64,000 nt of DNA from Rhodoferax sediminis (GCF_006970865.1 NZ_CP035503.1:819001-883000); one strand, 5' to 3'; positions 1 through 11,107 are shown, counted from the first letter of the stretch. Notes: generated from the letters alone by a model not told the origin. Program-made: numbers and translations.

Positions 1-1167
1 GACGCGGCCGTGCTCGAGTACACGAATCGCTTCGATGGCCTGGGCGCGGCGTCGATGCAGGCGCTCGAACTCACGCAGTCCGAACTGAAAGCGGCGTTCG
101 AGTCCCTGCCCGCGGCCCAGCGCGACGCGCTGCAGGCCGCCGCAGCGCGCGTGCGCAGCTACCACGAGGCGCAGAAGAAGGCCAATGGCGAAAGCTGGTC
201 GTACCGCGACGAGGACGGCACGCTCCTGGGCCAGAAGGTCACGCCGCTGGACCGCGTCGGCATCTACGTGCCGGGTGGCAAGGCGGCGTACCCGTCGTCG
301 GTGCTGATGAACGCGATTCCGGCCCATGTGGCGGGGGTTGGCGAGATCATCATGGTGGTGCCGACGCCGCAGGGCGCGAAAAACCCGCTGGTGCTGGCCG
401 CCGCCTTCGTGGCCGGCGTGACCCGCGCCTTCACCATCGGCGGCGCGCAGGCCGTGGCGGCGCTGGCCTACGGCACGCAAAGCATGGCGGGCGTGGACAA
501 GATCACCGGCCCCGGCAATGCCTACGTGGCCGCCGCCAAGCGCCGCGCGTTCGGCACGGTGGGCATCGACATGATCGCCGGGCCGAGCGAAATCCTGGTG
601 CTCGCCGACGGCAGCACACCCGCCGACTGGGTGGCGATGGATTTGTTCAGCCAGGCCGAGCATGACGAACTCGCACAAAGCATTCTGCTGTGCCCCGACG
701 CGGCCTATATCGACGCCGTGCAGCGCGAAATCGACCGCCTGCTGCCCGAGATGCCGCGCCAGGAAATCATCGCCAAGAGCCTGACCGGCCGCGGTGCGCT
801 GATCCACACGCGCAGCATGGAAGAGGCCTGCACCCTCAGCAACCGCATCGCGCCCGAGCACCTGGAAGTGAGCAGCCGCGAGCCGCACCGCTGGGAGCCG
901 CTGCTCAAACACGCGGGCGCGATCTTCCTGGGCGCCTACACCAGCGAATCGCTGGGCGACTACTGCGCCGGCCCGAACCACGTGCTGCCGACCAGCGGCA
1001 CGGCGCGCTTTTCCAGCCCGCTGGGCGTCTACGACTTCCAGAAACGCTCGAGCCTGATCGAGGTCAGCGAAGCGGGCGCGCAGATTCTTGGAAAAATAGC
1101 CGCCGAATTGGCCTACGGTGAAGGCCTGCAGGCGCATGCGCGCGCTGCCGAGATGCGGCTCAAATAA
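1..1167 (+). CDS. hisD: Histidinol dehydrogenase, 5' end outside the window
   Basis: This gene encodes the zinc enzyme that oxidises L-histidinol to L-histidine in two NAD-dependent steps, the end of histidine synthesis. The reading frame is open from the first base, and family members are about 430-440 residues long, so roughly 45-50 N-terminal residues are missing; the GTG at base 10 is internal. Visible motifs are the VGIYVPGG segment, SQAEHD (Gln and His zinc ligands), APEHLEV (the Glu-His catalytic pair), the [10 protein letters not shown] segment and a C-terminal EGLQAHA with the last zinc-ligand histidine. It ends 27 bases from the end of the convergent icd gene. The upstream neighbour, expected to be hisG, is not visible. 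Confidence 0.97.
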   Translation, partial: DAAVLEYTNRFDGLGAASMQALELTQSELKAAFESLPAAQRDALQAAAARVRSYHEAQKKANGESWSYRDEDGTLLGQKVTPLDRVGIYVPGGKAAYPSSVLMNAIPAHVAGVGEIIMVVPTPQGAKNPLVLAAAFVAGVTRAFTIGGAQAVAALAYGTQSMAGVDKITGPGNAYVAAAKRRAFGTVGIDMIAGPSEILVLADGSTPADWVAMDLFSQAEHDELAQSILLCPDAAYIDAVQREIDRLLPEMPRQEIIAKSLTGRGALIHTRSMEEACTLSNRIAPEHLEVSSREPHRWEPLLKHAGAIFLGAYTSESLGDYCAGPNHVLPTSGTARFSSPLGVYDFQKRSSLIEVSEAGAQILGKIAAELAYGEGLQAHARAAEMRLK

Positions 1168-1194
1168 TCCGGCTGCGGCGCTGCGAACTGCGGC

Positions 1195-3432
1195 TTAAAC
1201 CTTTGCGGCTTCGAGGGCGGCGTTGAAGGTCGGGCTGGGGCGCATCACCGCCGTACATTTTTCAAGGTCGGGCAGGTAGTAGCCGCCAATGTCCACGGGC
1301 TTGCCCTGCACGGCCTTGAACTCACCGATGATTTGCGGCGCCTTGTCGCCGAGCGCCTTGGCCAGCGCGGCGAAATGCGCCTGCAGCGCCGTGTCTTCGG
1401 TCTGCGCGGCCAGCGCCTGCGCCCAGTACAGCGCCAGATAGAACTGGCTACCCCGGTTGTCCAGCTCGCCCGTGCGTGGCGACGGTGACTGGTTGTTGTC
1501 GAGCAGCTTGCCGGTGGCCTCATCAAGGGTCCTGGCCAGGATCTTCGCCTTGGTGTTGCCGGTCTTGAGCCCCAAGTCCTCCAGCGACACCGCCAGCGCC
1601 AGATACTCGCCCAGCGAGTCCCAGCGTAGATGGTTTTCCTCGACCAGTTGCTTGACGTGCTTGGGTGCGGAGCCGCCTGCACCGGTCTCGTACATGCCGC
1701 CGCCGGCCATCAGCGGCACGATGGAGAGCATCTTCGCGCTGGTGCCGAGTTCCATGATGGGGAACAGGTCGGTCAGGTAGTCGCGCAGGATGTTGCCGGT
1801 GACCGAGATGGTGTCCAGGCCGCGGATCACGCGCTCCAGCGTGTAGCGCATGGCGCGGGTCTGCGACATGATCTGGATGTCCAGGCCGCTGGTGTCGTGG
1901 TCCTTCAGGTAGCGCTGCACCTTCTTGATGAGCTCGGCCTCGTGCGGGCGGTACGGGTCGAGCCAGAACAGCGCCGGCATGCCCGAGTTGCGCGCGCGGT
2001 TCACGGCCAGCTTGACCCAGTCGCGAATCGGCGCGTCCTTGACCTGGCACATGCGCCAGATGTCGCCGGCTTGCACGTTCTGCGACAGCAGCACTTCGCC
2101 GGTGGCGATGTCGACGATGTTGGCGTGGCCGGCCTCGGCCACTTCGAAGGTCTTGTCGTGCGAGCCGTATTCCTCGGCCTGCTGGGCCATCAGGCCCACA
2201 TTGGGCACGGTGCCCATGGTTACGGGGTCGAAGTTGCCGTTGGTCTTGCAGAAGTTGATGATCTCCTGGTAGATGCGCGCGAAGGTACTCTCCGGGATCA
2301 CCGCCTTGGTGTCCTTCGGGCGGCCATCGGCACCCCACATCTTGCCGCCGAGGCGGATCATGGCCGGCATCGAGGCATCGACGATCACGTCGTTCGGGGC
2401 GTGCAGGTTGGAGATGCCCCTGGCCGAGTCCACCATCGCCAGTTCGGGCCGGTGCTCGTGGCAGGCGTGTAGGTCGCGGATGACTTCCTCGCGCTTGCTG
2501 CTGGGCAGGGTTTCGAGCTTGTCATAAAGGTTGACGAGGCCGTTGTTGACGTTCACGCCCAGTTCATCAAACAGCTTGCCGTGCTTTTCGAAGGCTTCCT
2601 TGTAGAACACGCGCACGGCGTGGCCGAACACGATGGGGTGCGAGACCTTCATCATGGTGGCCTTCACGTGCAGCGAGAACATCATGCCGGTCTTGCGCGC
2701 GTCTTCCATCTGTTCGTCGTAGAACTCAAGCAGGGCCTTCTTGCTCATGAACATGCTGTCGATGATTTCACCGTCCAGCAGCGACACCCTGGGCTTGAGC
2801 ACGATGGTCCGGCCAGCAGGGGTGACCAACTCCATCCTGACGTCGCGCGCCTTGTCGAGGGTCATGGATTTTTCGCCATGGTAGAAGTCGCCGTGCTTCA
2901 TGTGCGCCACGTGGGTGCACGAGGCCATGCTCCACTCGCCCATGCTGTGCGGGTGCTTGCGCACGTAGTTCTTCACGGCGTTGGGCGCGCGCCGGTCGGA
3001 GTTGCCCTCGCGCAGGACCGGGTTCACGGCGCTGCCCAGGCACTTCGAGTAGCGGGTGCGAATCGCCTTGTCCGCATCCGTCTTCGGATCCTCGGGGTAG
3101 TCGGGCACCGGATAGCCGCGCGACTGCAATTCCTTGATCGCGCTGACGAGCTGGTGCACCGAGGCGCTGATGTTGGGCAGCTTGATGATGTTGGTGTCCG
3201 GCGCCAGCGTGAGGCGGCCGAGCTCGGCCAGGTTGTCGGGGACCTTCTGCGCGTCGCTCAGGAATTCCGGGAACTCGGCCAGGATCCGCGCCGCCACCGA
3301 GATGTCGCTCTCGGCGACCTCGATGCCGGCCGGCGCCGCGAAGCTTCGAACAATGGGCAGAAAAGCACACGTGGCCAGATACGGCGCTTCGTCGGTGAGG
3401 GTGTAAATGATTTTCGATTTGCCTGATGCCAT
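1195..3432 (-). CDS. icd: Monomeric NADP-dependent isocitrate dehydrogenase
   Basis: The 745-residue protein matches the monomeric, roughly 80 kDa class of isocitrate dehydrogenase, which converts isocitrate to 2-oxoglutarate and CO2 with NADP in the TCA cycle. This class is unrelated in length to the usual 45 kDa homodimer. The family start ([15 protein letters not shown]) and the substrate-binding stretch [14 protein letters not shown] are both present, and the length is full. It lies on the minus strand between hisD and hisC, so it physically splits the histidine cluster. The ATG start lies only about 100 bases from the hisC promoter candidate, and the two genes diverge. The symbol idh is also used for this class. 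Confidence 0.96.
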   Translation of the reverse strand: MASGKSKIIYTLTDEAPYLATCAFLPIVRSFAAPAGIEVAESDISVAARILAEFPEFLSDAQKVPDNLAELGRLTLAPDTNIIKLPNISASVHQLVSAIKELQSRGYPVPDYPEDPKTDADKAIRTRYSKCLGSAVNPVLREGNSDRRAPNAVKNYVRKHPHSMGEWSMASCTHVAHMKHGDFYHGEKSMTLDKARDVRMELVTPAGRTIVLKPRVSLLDGEIIDSMFMSKKALLEFYDEQMEDARKTGMMFSLHVKATMMKVSHPIVFGHAVRVFYKEAFEKHGKLFDELGVNVNNGLVNLYDKLETLPSSKREEVIRDLHACHEHRPELAMVDSARGISNLHAPNDVIVDASMPAMIRLGGKMWGADGRPKDTKAVIPESTFARIYQEIINFCKTNGNFDPVTMGTVPNVGLMAQQAEEYGSHDKTFEVAEAGHANIVDIATGEVLLSQNVQAGDIWRMCQVKDAPIRDWVKLAVNRARNSGMPALFWLDPYRPHEAELIKKVQRYLKDHDTSGLDIQIMSQTRAMRYTLERVIRGLDTISVTGNILRDYLTDLFPIMELGTSAKMLSIVPLMAGGGMYETGAGGSAPKHVKQLVEENHLRWDSLGEYLALAVSLEDLGLKTGNTKAKILARTLDEATGKLLDNNQSPSPRTGELDNRGSQFYLALYWAQALAAQTEDTALQAHFAALAKALGDKAPQIIGEFKAVQGKPVDIGGYYLPDLEKCTAVMRPSPTFNAALEAAKV

Positions 3433-3545
3433 GGGAGTCTTTCAATCGGTTGTCTGGAGTGCCCGTGGAAAATACCATGGTTTTCGGCCCGCGGCGGGCG
3501 GGCTCGGGCGAGGACGGCGGCGCTGAATTGACACAGACACTAAAT

Positions 3546-3573
3546 TTGTGCGGCGCGACGCTCTTGCTATAGT
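3546..3573 (+). promoter_or_regulatory. Candidate extended -10 promoter for hisC and the downstream his genes
   Basis: A TGCTATAGT box (3565-3573) fits an extended -10 element, with a weak TTGTGC at -35 and a 16-base spacer. It lies about 65 bases before the hisC start, in the divergent icd-hisC gap. Because icd separates hisC from hisD, the downstream his genes need their own promoter. This is a visual match only. Confidence 0.4.
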
Positions 3574-3639
3574 CCCAAGCGACACCGTGCAGGTCATCAC
3601 CCCTTTCGACGCCGGCCCTGAACGGCTGAAACCACTTAT

Positions 3640-4737
3640 ATGACAGCGCTTGATTCCCAACCCAAAAATCGTATCCGCCAGGACATCCAGTCCATGCACG
3701 CCTACGCCGTGCAGGACGCCAGGGGCATGGTCAAGCTCGACGCGATGGAGAACCCGCACCGCCTGCCGCCCGAACTGCAGGCCGAACTGGGCCAACGGCT
3801 CGGCGCGCTGGCGCTGAACCGCTACCCGGACGGCCGCGTGAACGACCTGCGCGCCGCGCTGGCCGCTTACGCGAAGATGCCCGACGGCTTCGACATCATG
3901 CTGGGCAACGGCTCGGACGAGCTGATCTCGCTGCTGGCACTGGCCTGCGATATTCCGGGGGCCAGCATCCTGGCGCCGGTGCCGGGCTTCGTGATGTACG
4001 CCATGAGCGCCCAGCTGCAGGGCATGGCCTTCCACGGCGTGCCGCTCACGGCCGACTTCGAGCTCGACGAGGCCGCGATGCTGGCGGCCATTGGCGAGCA
4101 CCGGCCGTCCATCGTGTATCTCGCCTACCCGAACAACCCGACGGCCAACCTGTGGGACGACGCGGTAATCGAGAAGATCGTCGTGGCGCAGGGCCGTCAG
4201 GGCGGCCTGGTCGTGCTGGACGAGGCCTACCAGCCGTTTTCCAGCAAGAGCTACATCGACCGCGTCAATCACCACGGCCACGTGCTGCTGATGCGCACGC
4301 TGTCCAAGTTCGGCCTGGCGGGTGTGCGGCTGGGCTACATGATGGGGCCGAAGGCGCTGATTGCCGAGATCGACAAGGTGCGTCCGCCCTACAACATCAG
4401 CGTGCTGAACTACGAGTGCGCCTTGTTTGCGCTTGAACATTCTGAAGTATTTGCGGCGCAAGCCCTTGACCTGCGTGCGCAGCGCGCTATTCTTTTTGAA
4501 GTGCTCCAGGATTTGCCGGGCATTAGAGCCTGGCCCAGCGACGCCAATATGATCCTCGTGCGCGTGCTGGGCGAGGGCGATCGGGCCGCCCAAACGTTTG
4601 ACGGCATGAAGGCGCGGGGCGTGCTGGTCAAGAACGTTTCTAAAATGCACCCCTTGCTGGCGAATTGTTTGCGCCTGACCGTCGGAACGGCGCAGGAAAA
4701 CGTCAAAATGCTGGCAGCGCTCAAAGAATCACTATGA
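3640..4737 (+). CDS. hisC: Histidinol-phosphate aminotransferase
   Basis: This PLP-dependent class I/II aminotransferase converts imidazole acetol phosphate to histidinol phosphate using glutamate. At 365 residues the length is normal. The N-terminal [12 protein letters not shown] segment, the YPNNPT loop and the Schiff-base lysine in TLSKFGLAG are all present. The stop codon overlaps the hisB start (ATGA), indicating translational coupling. An in-frame copy of the short dispersed repeat described below (4459-4503) lies in the C-terminal third and raises the local AT content without breaking the frame. Confidence 0.97.
   Translation: MTALDSQPKNRIRQDIQSMHAYAVQDARGMVKLDAMENPHRLPPELQAELGQRLGALALNRYPDGRVNDLRAALAAYAKMPDGFDIMLGNGSDELISLLALACDIPGASILAPVPGFVMYAMSAQLQGMAFHGVPLTADFELDEAAMLAAIGEHRPSIVYLAYPNNPTANLWDDAVIEKIVVAQGRQGGLVVLDEAYQPFSSKSYIDRVNHHGHVLLMRTLSKFGLAGVRLGYMMGPKALIAEIDKVRPPYNISVLNYECALFALEHSEVFAAQALDLRAQRAILFEVLQDLPGIRAWPSDANMILVRVLGEGDRAAQTFDGMKARGVLVKNVSKMHPLLANCLRLTVGTAQENVKMLAALKESL
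4459..4503 (+). repeat. Short dispersed repeat, copy 1 (inside hisC)
   Basis: This copy has the family pattern agccctt, then about 20 variable bases, then a gctatt core, an AT-rich stretch and an imperfect inverted end. It is read in frame within hisC. See the copy at 12839 for a fuller description of the family. Confidence 0.45.
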
Positions 4738-5342
4738 CCACCTCGCCTCCCACTGCACGCACCGCCGAAGTCTCCCGCAAAACGGCCGAGACCCGGATCA
4801 CCGTCAAGCTCAACCTGGATGGCACGGGTGTGTCGCATCTGGCCACCGGCATCGGCTTTTTCGACCACATGCTGGACCAGATCGCGCGCCACGGCCTGAT
4901 CGACCTCGACATCCAGGCCGCGGGCGACCTGCACATCGACGGCCACCACACGGTAGAAGACGTGGGCATCACCTTTGGCCAGGCCGTGTACAAGGCCGTG
5001 GGCGACAAAAAAGGCATCCGCCGCTACGGCCACGCCTACGTGCCGCTCGACGAGGCGCTGTCGCGCGTGGTGATCGATTTTTCGGGCCGCCCCGGCCTGG
5101 TCATGAACGTGCCGTTCAAGAGCGGCATGATCGGCACCTTCGACAGCCAGCTCGCACACGAATTCTTCCAGGGCTTCGTGAACCATGCGTTCGTCACGCT
5201 GCACATCGACAACCTGAAGGGCGAGAACGCGCACCACCAGGCCGAGACGGTGTTCAAGGCGTTTGCGCGGGCGCTGCGCTTTGCGCTCGAGATCGACCCG
5301 CGCGCGGCCGGCACCATTGCTTCCACCAAAGGGTCGCTCTGA
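4734..5342 (+). CDS. hisB: Imidazoleglycerol-phosphate dehydratase
   Basis: The 202-residue protein dehydrates imidazole glycerol phosphate to imidazole acetol phosphate. It is the single-domain form, without the fused histidinol phosphatase of enterobacteria. The metal-binding motifs are clear: [24 protein letters not shown] and a C-terminal [16 protein letters not shown] chose the ATG that overlaps the hisC stop; an upstream in-frame extension exists but lies wholly inside hisC and lacks family similarity. It is followed by a 54-base gap that carries a dispersed repeat. Confidence 0.97.
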   Translation: MTTSPPTARTAEVSRKTAETRITVKLNLDGTGVSHLATGIGFFDHMLDQIARHGLIDLDIQAAGDLHIDGHHTVEDVGITFGQAVYKAVGDKKGIRRYGHAYVPLDEALSRVVIDFSGRPGLVMNVPFKSGMIGTFDSQLAHEFFQGFVNHAFVTLHIDNLKGENAHHQAETVFKAFARALRFALEIDPRAAGTIASTKGSL

Positions 5343-5362
5343 GCGGGTTTCATGACAAAGTG

Positions 5363-5411
5363 GCCTCCAGCCGGCGTCCATAGGGCGTAATCAGCTATGA
5401 ATTCAGTAGCA
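5363..5411 (+). repeat. Short dispersed repeat, copy 2 (spans the hisH start codon)
   Basis: The element runs from cctccagcc to agtagca and contains the core cagctatgaattcagtagca. The hisH initiation ATG is the ATG inside that core, so the repeat supplies both the start codon and the first few codons. Confidence 0.6.
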
Positions 5412-6068
5412 AACAAGACCGTCGCCGTCGTCGACTACGGCATGGGAAACCTGCGCTCGGTGTCGCAGGCCGTGCAGGCCGCGGCGCAGGGCAGCGGTTA
5501 CAAGGTCATCATCACGTCGCGCCCCGAGGAGGTGCGCGCGGCCGAGCGCGTGGTGCTGCCGGGGCAGGGCGCCATGCCCGACTGCATGCGCGAGCTGCGC
5601 GAATCGGGCCTGCAGGCGTCGGTGCTGGAGGCCGCCGCCGGCAAGCCGCTGTTCGGCGTGTGCGTGGGCATGCAGATGCTGCTGGATCGCAGCGACGAAG
5701 GCAACACGCCGGGCCTCGCGCTGATCCATGGCGACGTCATCAAGTTCGAGCTGGCGGGGCGCCTGCAGCCCGACGGCAGCCGTTACAAAGTGCCACAAAT
5801 GGGCTGGAACCAGGTGCACCAGCTGGACCCGGGCACCGGGCGGCACCCGATCTGGGGCGACGTGCCCGACAACAGCTACTTCTATTTCGTGCACAGCTAC
5901 TACGTCCGACCGTCGGATGCGCGCCACAGCGCGGGCGTGGCGGACTACGGCGGAAGCTTTACGGCGGCGATTGCACGCGATAATATTTTCGCCACCCAGT
6001 TCCACCCCGAAAAAAGCGCCGACCACGGCCTCGCCCTGTACCGCAACTTCCTGTACTGGAATCCCTAG
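5397..6068 (+). CDS. hisH: Imidazole glycerol phosphate synthase, glutamine amidotransferase subunit
   Basis: This class I glutamine amidotransferase hydrolyses glutamine and channels ammonia to HisF. The nucleophile is Cys89 in GVCVGMQM and the His-Glu pair is in [11 protein letters not shown]. At 223 residues it is slightly long; family members usually begin near [10 protein letters not shown], and the extra first residues (MNSVAN) come from an overlapping dispersed repeat. No nearer start codon is available and no good Shine-Dalgarno precedes the ATG. It lies between hisB and hisA, on the same strand as its partner hisF. Confidence 0.96.
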   Translation: MNSVANKTVAVVDYGMGNLRSVSQAVQAAAQGSGYKVIITSRPEEVRAAERVVLPGQGAMPDCMRELRESGLQASVLEAAAGKPLFGVCVGMQMLLDRSDEGNTPGLALIHGDVIKFELAGRLQPDGSRYKVPQMGWNQVHQLDPGTGRHPIWGDVPDNSYFYFVHSYYVRPSDARHSAGVADYGGSFTAAIARDNIFATQFHPEKSADHGLALYRNFLYWNP

Positions 6069-6108
6069 TTCTTCTCCGCTGCCCACGGCATCACGTTTCT
6101 TCCCAGTC

Positions 6109-6849
6109 ATGTTATTGATCCCCGCAATTGACCTCAAAGACGGCCACTGTGTGCGCCTCAAACAAGGCGACATGGACCAGTCCACCACCTTTGGTGAAGA
6201 TCCCGCCCTAATGGCCCGCAGCTGGGTCGACAAGGGCGCGCGGCGCCTGCACCTGGTGGACCTGAACGGCGCGTTCGCGGGCAAACCCAAGAACGAGCTC
6301 GCCATCCGCAAGATCCTGCGCGAAGTAGGCGGCGAGATCGACGTGCAGCTCGGCGGCGGCATCCGAGACCTCGACACCATCGAGCGCTACCTCGACGCCG
6401 GCCTGCGCTACGTGATCATCGGCACGGCCGCCGTGAAGAATCCCGGTTTCCTGCAGGACGCCTGCACCGCATTCGGCGGCCACATCATCGTCGGGCTCGA
6501 CGCCAGGGACGGCAAGGTCGCCACCGACGGCTGGAGCAAACTCACCGGCCACGAGGTGGTCGACCTGGCCAAGAAGTTCGAAGACTACGGCGTCGAGTCG
6601 TTCATCTACACCGATATCGGCCGCGACGGCATGCTCACAGGCATCAACATCGACGCCACGGTCAAGCTGGCACAGGCGCTCACGGTGCCCGTGATCGCCT
6701 CGGGGGGCCTGTCCAGCATCGCCGACATCGAGCAACTGTGTGAAGTCGAAGACCAGGGCATCGAGGGGGTGATCTGCGGGCGCGCCATCTACAGCGGCGA
6801 CCTCGACTTCGCCAGCGCCCAGACCTTGGCTGACGAGTTCAACGGATGA
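6109..6849 (+). CDS. hisA: Phosphoribosylformimino-5-aminoimidazole carboxamide ribotide isomerase
   Basis: This (beta-alpha)8-barrel enzyme catalyses the Amadori rearrangement of ProFAR to PRFAR, the HisF substrate. It has 246 residues. The catalytic Asp8 lies in PAIDLKDG, the second Asp lies in YTDIGRDGM, and the phosphate-binding loops QLGGGIRD and ASGGLSS are present. The open frame extends far upstream, but family similarity starts exactly at the ATG used here. A GC-rich dispersed repeat follows and fills the gap to hisF. Confidence 0.97.
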   Translation: MLLIPAIDLKDGHCVRLKQGDMDQSTTFGEDPALMARSWVDKGARRLHLVDLNGAFAGKPKNELAIRKILREVGGEIDVQLGGGIRDLDTIERYLDAGLRYVIIGTAAVKNPGFLQDACTAFGGHIIVGLDARDGKVATDGWSKLTGHEVVDLAKKFEDYGVESFIYTDIGRDGMLTGINIDATVKLAQALTVPVIASGGLSSIADIEQLCEVEDQGIEGVICGRAIYSGDLDFASAQTLADEFNG

Positions 6850-6853
6850 AATG

Positions 6854-6931
6854 ATGGCCCCCACGCTCGTCACTTCGTGTACTTCGCTGCCCCCCGAGGG
6901 GACCGCATTTTGCCTTGGGGCGGCCCGGCGG
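6854..6931 (+). repeat. GC-rich dispersed repeat, copy A
   Basis: The element begins with ccccacgctcgtcacttcgt, has a central gccccccgagggg and ends with gccttggggcggcccggc. Two related copies lie at 18314 and 25348. It fills the hisA-hisF gap, where the gene spacing in an operon would normally be short. Confidence 0.6.
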
Positions 6932-6960
6932 CAAAACCTGGCTTTTGTTGGTAGCGAATC

Positions 6961-7740
<780 letters not shown>

Positions 7741-7752
7741 AGCTTTTCCACC

Positions 7753-7798
7753 CCAAGTCCTCGTAGCTGGGGTCTTGATGACTATGAATTTCATAGCA
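7753..7798 (+). repeat. Short dispersed repeat, copy 3 (hisF-hisI gap)
   Basis: The copy runs from ccaagtcctcgtag to a gactatgaatttcatagca core whose ctatgaatttcatag part is a palindrome. It lies in the short gap between hisF and hisI. Confidence 0.6.
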
Positions 7799-7823
7799 TC
7801 CCGAAATACCCGACAATCTCCTC

Positions 7824-8213
7824 ATGAACTGGCTTGACGAAGTGAAATGGGACGCCCAGGGGCTGGTCCCGGTGATCGCGCAGGAGGTGGGCAGCGGCGA
7901 CGTGCTGATGTTCGCCTGGATGAACCGCGAGGCGCTGCAAAAGACGGCCGAACTGGGCCGCGCGGTGTATTTCAGCCGCTCGCGCGCCAAGCTGTGGTTC
8001 AAGGGCGAAGAATCCGGCCACATCCAGACGGTGCATGAGCTGCGTATTGACTGCGACAACGACGTGATCCTGCTCAAGGTCACGCAGCTCGGCCACACGC
8101 CGGGCATTGCGTGCCACACTGGCCGGCACAGCTGCTTTTTCAGCCTTTACAAGGATGGCACCTGGCAGGTCACCGAGCCGGTCTTGAAAGACCCCGAATC
8201 CATCTACAAATAG
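7824..8213 (+). CDS. hisI: Phosphoribosyl-AMP cyclohydrolase
   Basis: This enzyme opens the adenine ring of phosphoribosyl-AMP, the third step of histidine synthesis. The 129-residue protein is the stand-alone form; hisE is a separate gene directly downstream. Metal-binding residues are visible in RIDCDNDV and in the [11 protein letters not shown] cluster near the C terminus. The gap to hisE is only 6 bases, so the two are almost certainly co-translated. Confidence 0.96.
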   Translation: MNWLDEVKWDAQGLVPVIAQEVGSGDVLMFAWMNREALQKTAELGRAVYFSRSRAKLWFKGEESGHIQTVHELRIDCDNDVILLKVTQLGHTPGIACHTGRHSCFFSLYKDGTWQVTEPVLKDPESIYK

Positions 8214-8219
8214 GGTGCC

Positions 8220-8612
8220 ATGAGCTCGAACGATTCGCTGGCGCGGCTCGCCGCCGTGATTGAAAGCCGCAAACCGGGCCATGGCGGCGACCCCGAAAAA
8301 AGCTATGTGGCGCGCCTGCTGGAGCGCGGGCCGGACGCCTTCCTGAAGAAAATCGGCGAAGAAGCCACCGAAGTGGTAATGGCGGCCAAGGATGCCGAGC
8401 ATGGCGGCGACCCGTCCAAAATTGTGGGCGAGGTGGCCGATCTGTGGTTTCACTGCCTGATCGCGCTGGCCCACTATGGCCTGGCGCCCGCGGACGTGAT
8501 CGCCGAACTGGAGCGCCGCGAAGGCACCAGCGGCATCGAGGAAAAGGCACTGCGCAAGGTGCGCGCGCGAGAACATGAAGCGAGTGCCGTTGCACCAGGG
8601 AGAAAGCCATGA
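8220..8612 (+). CDS. hisE: Phosphoribosyl-ATP pyrophosphatase
   Basis: HisE removes pyrophosphate from phosphoribosyl-ATP, the second step of histidine synthesis. The 130-residue all-alpha protein belongs to the MazG-like fold and shows the metal-binding pattern [15 protein letters not shown] followed by [12 protein letters not shown]. Its stop overlaps the start of the next gene (ATGA), so the membrane protein downstream is coupled to the his operon. Confidence 0.95.
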   Translation: MSSNDSLARLAAVIESRKPGHGGDPEKSYVARLLERGPDAFLKKIGEEATEVVMAAKDAEHGGDPSKIVGEVADLWFHCLIALAHYGLAPADVIAELERREGTSGIEEKALRKVRAREHEASAVAPGRKP

Positions 8613-9004
8613 ACGACATCATCGATGCCAATATGAGCGATAAAGAAAAGGCCGAATCGCTCAAGACCGTGGGCTGGGTCAGCTATATCCTGCACCTCAT
8701 CGTGGCGATCGGTGCCGTGATTCCGGGTGCACAGGTCGGCTTGGCCCTGCTGCTGGTGGCGCTGGTGATCGACCTGGTCAAAAAGGGCGACGCTGGGGGT
8801 AGCTGGCAGGCCAGCCATTTCTCGTGGCGCATCCGCTCCGTCCTGTGGGCCGGCATTTTGTATGTGATCACGATCCCGTTGTGGCTGCTGTTCGTCGTGC
8901 CGGGCTGGATCGCCTGGGGCCTTATTTCCATCTGGTTCCTGTACCGCATCGTGCGCGGCATGGTGGCCATGAACGACAGCCAGCCGGTTGGCAATACCCT
9001 ATGA
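8609..9004 (+). CDS. DUF4870-like small integral membrane protein
   Basis: The 131-residue protein has a soluble N terminus, then hydrophobic segments at about residues 23-58 and 80-118, giving roughly three to four membrane helices. The [14 protein letters not shown] segment and overall layout resemble DUF4870 proteins, whose function is unknown. Start and stop both overlap neighbours (hisE and the HIT gene), so it is locked into the his transcript. No catalytic motif is visible and I assign no function. Confidence 0.75.
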   Translation: MNDIIDANMSDKEKAESLKTVGWVSYILHLIVAIGAVIPGAQVGLALLLVALVIDLVKKGDAGGSWQASHFSWRIRSVLWAGILYVITIPLWLLFVVPGWIAWGLISIWFLYRIVRGMVAMNDSQPVGNTL

Positions 9005-9360
9005 CACACGACCCGAATTGCCTTTTCTGCAAGATCATCGAGGGCAAGATCCCCTCGACCAAGGTCTATGAAGATGAGGAACTCTTTGCTTTCAACGATA
9101 TCCACCCGTGGGCGCCCGTGCATTTCCTGATGGTGCCCAGGCTGCATATTGCGTCGATGGCCCAGGTCGGCCCCGAGCACGCCGGCCTGTTGGGGCGCAT
9201 GATGGTGCTGGCGCCGCAGCTGGCGCTGCAGGCGGGCTGCCAGCCGTATCCCGAAGGGGGGTTCCGGATCGTGGTCAATACCGGCGAGCAGGGCGGGCAG
9301 GAGGTCCACCACCTGCACATGCACGTGATCGGCGGGCCGCGGCCGTGGCGCAGGGGCTGA
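9001..9360 (+). CDS. HIT family (HINT-like) nucleotide hydrolase/transferase
   Basis: This 119-residue histidine-triad protein carries the diagnostic HHLHMHVIGG near its C terminus and an N-terminal CLFCKIIEGKIPS, typical of the HINT branch. HINT proteins hydrolyse purine nucleoside phosphoramidates; the physiological substrate is uncertain. I chose the ATG that overlaps the preceding stop; the longer open frame upstream is a shadow of the membrane-protein gene. A promoter candidate for tatA lies just downstream. Confidence 0.93.
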   Translation: MTHDPNCLFCKIIEGKIPSTKVYEDEELFAFNDIHPWAPVHFLMVPRLHIASMAQVGPEHAGLLGRMMVLAPQLALQAGCQPYPEGGFRIVVNTGEQGGQEVHHLHMHVIGGPRPWRRG

Positions 9361-9384
9361 GTGGGGTCAATCGGGACTGCCTGG

Positions 9385-9413
9385 TTTACCCCGGGCATTG
9401 CACCATCTAAAAT
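9385..9413 (+). promoter_or_regulatory. Candidate sigma-70 promoter for tatABC
   Basis: TTTACC (-35) and TAAAAT (-10) are separated by 17 bases, and the -10 lies 26 bases before the tatA ATG. This would let tatABC be expressed independently of the his operon. It is a visual match, with four of six and five of six consensus bases. Confidence 0.5.
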
Positions 9414-9438
9414 CAACGTTATTCGTCAGGAGAAACTC

Positions 9439-9681
9439 ATGGGACTATCGACTACACATCTGCTTATTTTTCTGGTCATCATCATCGTGATTTTCGGCAC
9501 CAAGAAACTCAGAAACATCGGCTCCGACCTCGGCGGGGCGGTCAAGGGCTTCAAGGACGGCATGAAGGACGGCACGGCCGACAAGCCTGCCGAGGCCACC
9601 GCAGCGGTGACACAGCAGGTCGGCTCCGCCGCGCCGGTGGGCAAAGAGACCATCGACGTCGAAGCCAAGACCAAGAGCTGA
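9439..9681 (+). CDS. tatA: Sec-independent translocase subunit TatA
   Basis: TatA forms the size-adaptable pore of the twin-arginine translocase, which exports folded proteins. The 80-residue protein has one N-terminal membrane helix (about residues 6-21), the conserved FGTKKL hinge, an amphipathic helix ([14 protein letters not shown]) and a disordered polar tail. The start is preceded by a good AGGAG ribosome-binding site. tatB and tatC follow on the same strand. Confidence 0.96.
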   Translation: MGLSTTHLLIFLVIIIVIFGTKKLRNIGSDLGGAVKGFKDGMKDGTADKPAEATAAVTQQVGSAAPVGKETIDVEAKTKS

Positions 9682-9709
9682 AATGCAGGCACCACGGGGG
9701 GCTGCGTAA

Positions 9710-10177
9710 GTGCTCGATATTGGCGTCACCAAGCTCGCCATCATTGGCGGTATCGCGCTGGTAGTGATCGGCCCCGAGCGGCTGCCGGGGCTGGCGCGCA
9801 TGATCGGCACCCTGATGGGGCGTGCGCAGCGCTACGTGGCGGACGTGAAGGCCGAGGTGAGCCGTTCGATGGACCTGGACGAGCTCAAGAAGATGAAGGA
9901 AACGATGGAAGACGCGGCGCGCGATGTCGGCCAATCCATCAAGACCGGGGCCAGCGAGTTCGAAAAACAGTGGTCGGATGCCACCAGCGACACGCCGGCG
10001 TCCAGCCTCGCCGGCGATGTCGCACCCAGCTATCCGCAGTATCGCCATCCGGGCAAGAAATGGCGGCTGAAGCAGGGCGCTACGCCGCAGTGGTACAAGG
10101 CGCGTGCGGGCATCCGCACCAAGGCTCTGTCCGGCGCAGCGCGCGTGGCCCGCTACCGGCCGCACAAGTTCAATTAA
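9710..10177 (+). CDS. tatB: Sec-independent translocase subunit TatB
   Basis: TatB works with TatC as the twin-arginine signal receptor. The 155-residue protein starts at a GTG codon; the family start MLDIG falls exactly there. It has a short membrane helix, the [12 protein letters not shown] motif typical of TatB, and a long amphipathic and charged C-terminal region. The length is typical for betaproteobacterial TatB. Confidence 0.95.
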   Translation: MLDIGVTKLAIIGGIALVVIGPERLPGLARMIGTLMGRAQRYVADVKAEVSRSMDLDELKKMKETMEDAARDVGQSIKTGASEFEKQWSDATSDTPASSLAGDVAPSYPQYRHPGKKWRLKQGATPQWYKARAGIRTKALSGAARVARYRPHKFN

Positions 10178-10245
10178 CTGCAGGCGGTTTGCTGCCGCCT
10201 GTTCGCTCCAAGGTATGTTGGGCGTGATCCCAATCAATTCCCATC

Positions 10246-11043
10246 ATGTCCGACCCCGAAAAAAGTAAAGAAGACGAACTGGCTGGCACCGAGCAGCCGT
10301 TTGTGCAGCACCTGATCGAGTTGCGCGACCGGCTGCTGTATTCGTGCTATGGCGTCGGTATCGTGCTGGTGGTGCTGTTTTTCTACCCGGGCCCGTCCCG
10401 TCTGTACGACCTGCTGGCCATGCCGCTGGTCAAGGCCTTGCCCGAAGGCTCCAAGATGATCGCGGTGGGTGTGGTGTCGCCGTTCCTGGTGCCGATCAAG
10501 GTGTCCGTGCTGGTCGCCGTGGGCATTGCGCTGCCCTGGATCCTGTACCAGATCTGGGCCTTTGTGGCGCCGGGGCTGTACAAGCACGAGCGCCGCCTGG
10601 TCCTGCCGCTGGTCACCGCCAGCACCATCCTGTTCTACCTGGGCACCGCCTTTTGCTACTTTTTTGTCTTCGGCCAGGCCTTCCCGGCGATCCAGCGGCT
10701 GGCGCCCCACTCGGTGGCGGTGACGCCCGACATCGAGGCCTACCTGGACTTCGTGATCACCATGTTCCTGGCCTTTGGCGTGGCCTTCGAAGTGCCGGTC
10801 ATCGTCGTCATCCTGGCGCGCATGGGGCTCGTGACGGTGGCGCAGCTCAAGTCCTGGCGCGCCTACTTTCTGGTGGGCGCTGCGGGCGTGGCCGGTCTGG
10901 TCACGCCGCCCGATCCGGTCTCCATGCTGGCGCTGCTGCTGCCCATGTACATGTTGTACGAGGTGGGCATCTGGTCGGCCCAGATTTTCATCAAGCACAC
11001 AAAGGCGCCCGACGAGGAGGCCAAGGCTTCCGAAGTTCAGTGA
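10246..11043 (+). CDS. tatC: Sec-independent translocase subunit TatC
   Basis: TatC is the six-helix membrane core of the translocase and recognises the twin-arginine signal peptide. The 265-residue protein starts with the conserved FVQHLIELRDRLLYS and has six hydrophobic segments. It completes the Tat operon. Likely Tat clients in the window include the two exported proteins with SRRKFL and TRRQFL signals at 54926-58324. It converges with the protease gene downstream. Confidence 0.97.
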   Translation: MSDPEKSKEDELAGTEQPFVQHLIELRDRLLYSCYGVGIVLVVLFFYPGPSRLYDLLAMPLVKALPEGSKMIAVGVVSPFLVPIKVSVLVAVGIALPWILYQIWAFVAPGLYKHERRLVLPLVTASTILFYLGTAFCYFFVFGQAFPAIQRLAPHSVAVTPDIEAYLDFVITMFLAFGVAFEVPVIVVILARMGLVTVAQLKSWRAYFLVGAAGVAGLVTPPDPVSMLALLLPMYMLYEVGIWSAQIFIKHTKAPDEEAKASEVQ

Positions 11044-11053
11044 AATAGCCCCC

Positions 11054-11097
11054 GCGCCCTTATGGAATATGCGCCGTCAGCTATCTGTCGGATAGCA
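11054..11097 (+). repeat. Short dispersed repeat, copy 4 (tatC-protease convergent gap)
   Basis: The copy ends in a gctatc-tgtcg-gatagc hairpin (about 11080-11096) that could end transcription from either side, although no T-run follows it. Confidence 0.55.
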
Positions 11098-11107
11098 GAC
11101 GAGGCGG

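Noticed and set aside
3528..3533. A perfect TTGACA before hisC
   Set aside because: It is 34 bases from the best -10 box, so it cannot serve as its -35; no other -10 lies at the right distance.
3442..4650. A 402-codon frame antisense to hisC
   Set aside because: It has no family similarity and is explained by GC-rich third positions of hisC.
10234..10998. A 254-codon frame antisense to tatC
   Set aside because: It is rich in His/Gln/Asp/Arg, the usual composition of a shadow of a hydrophobic gene.
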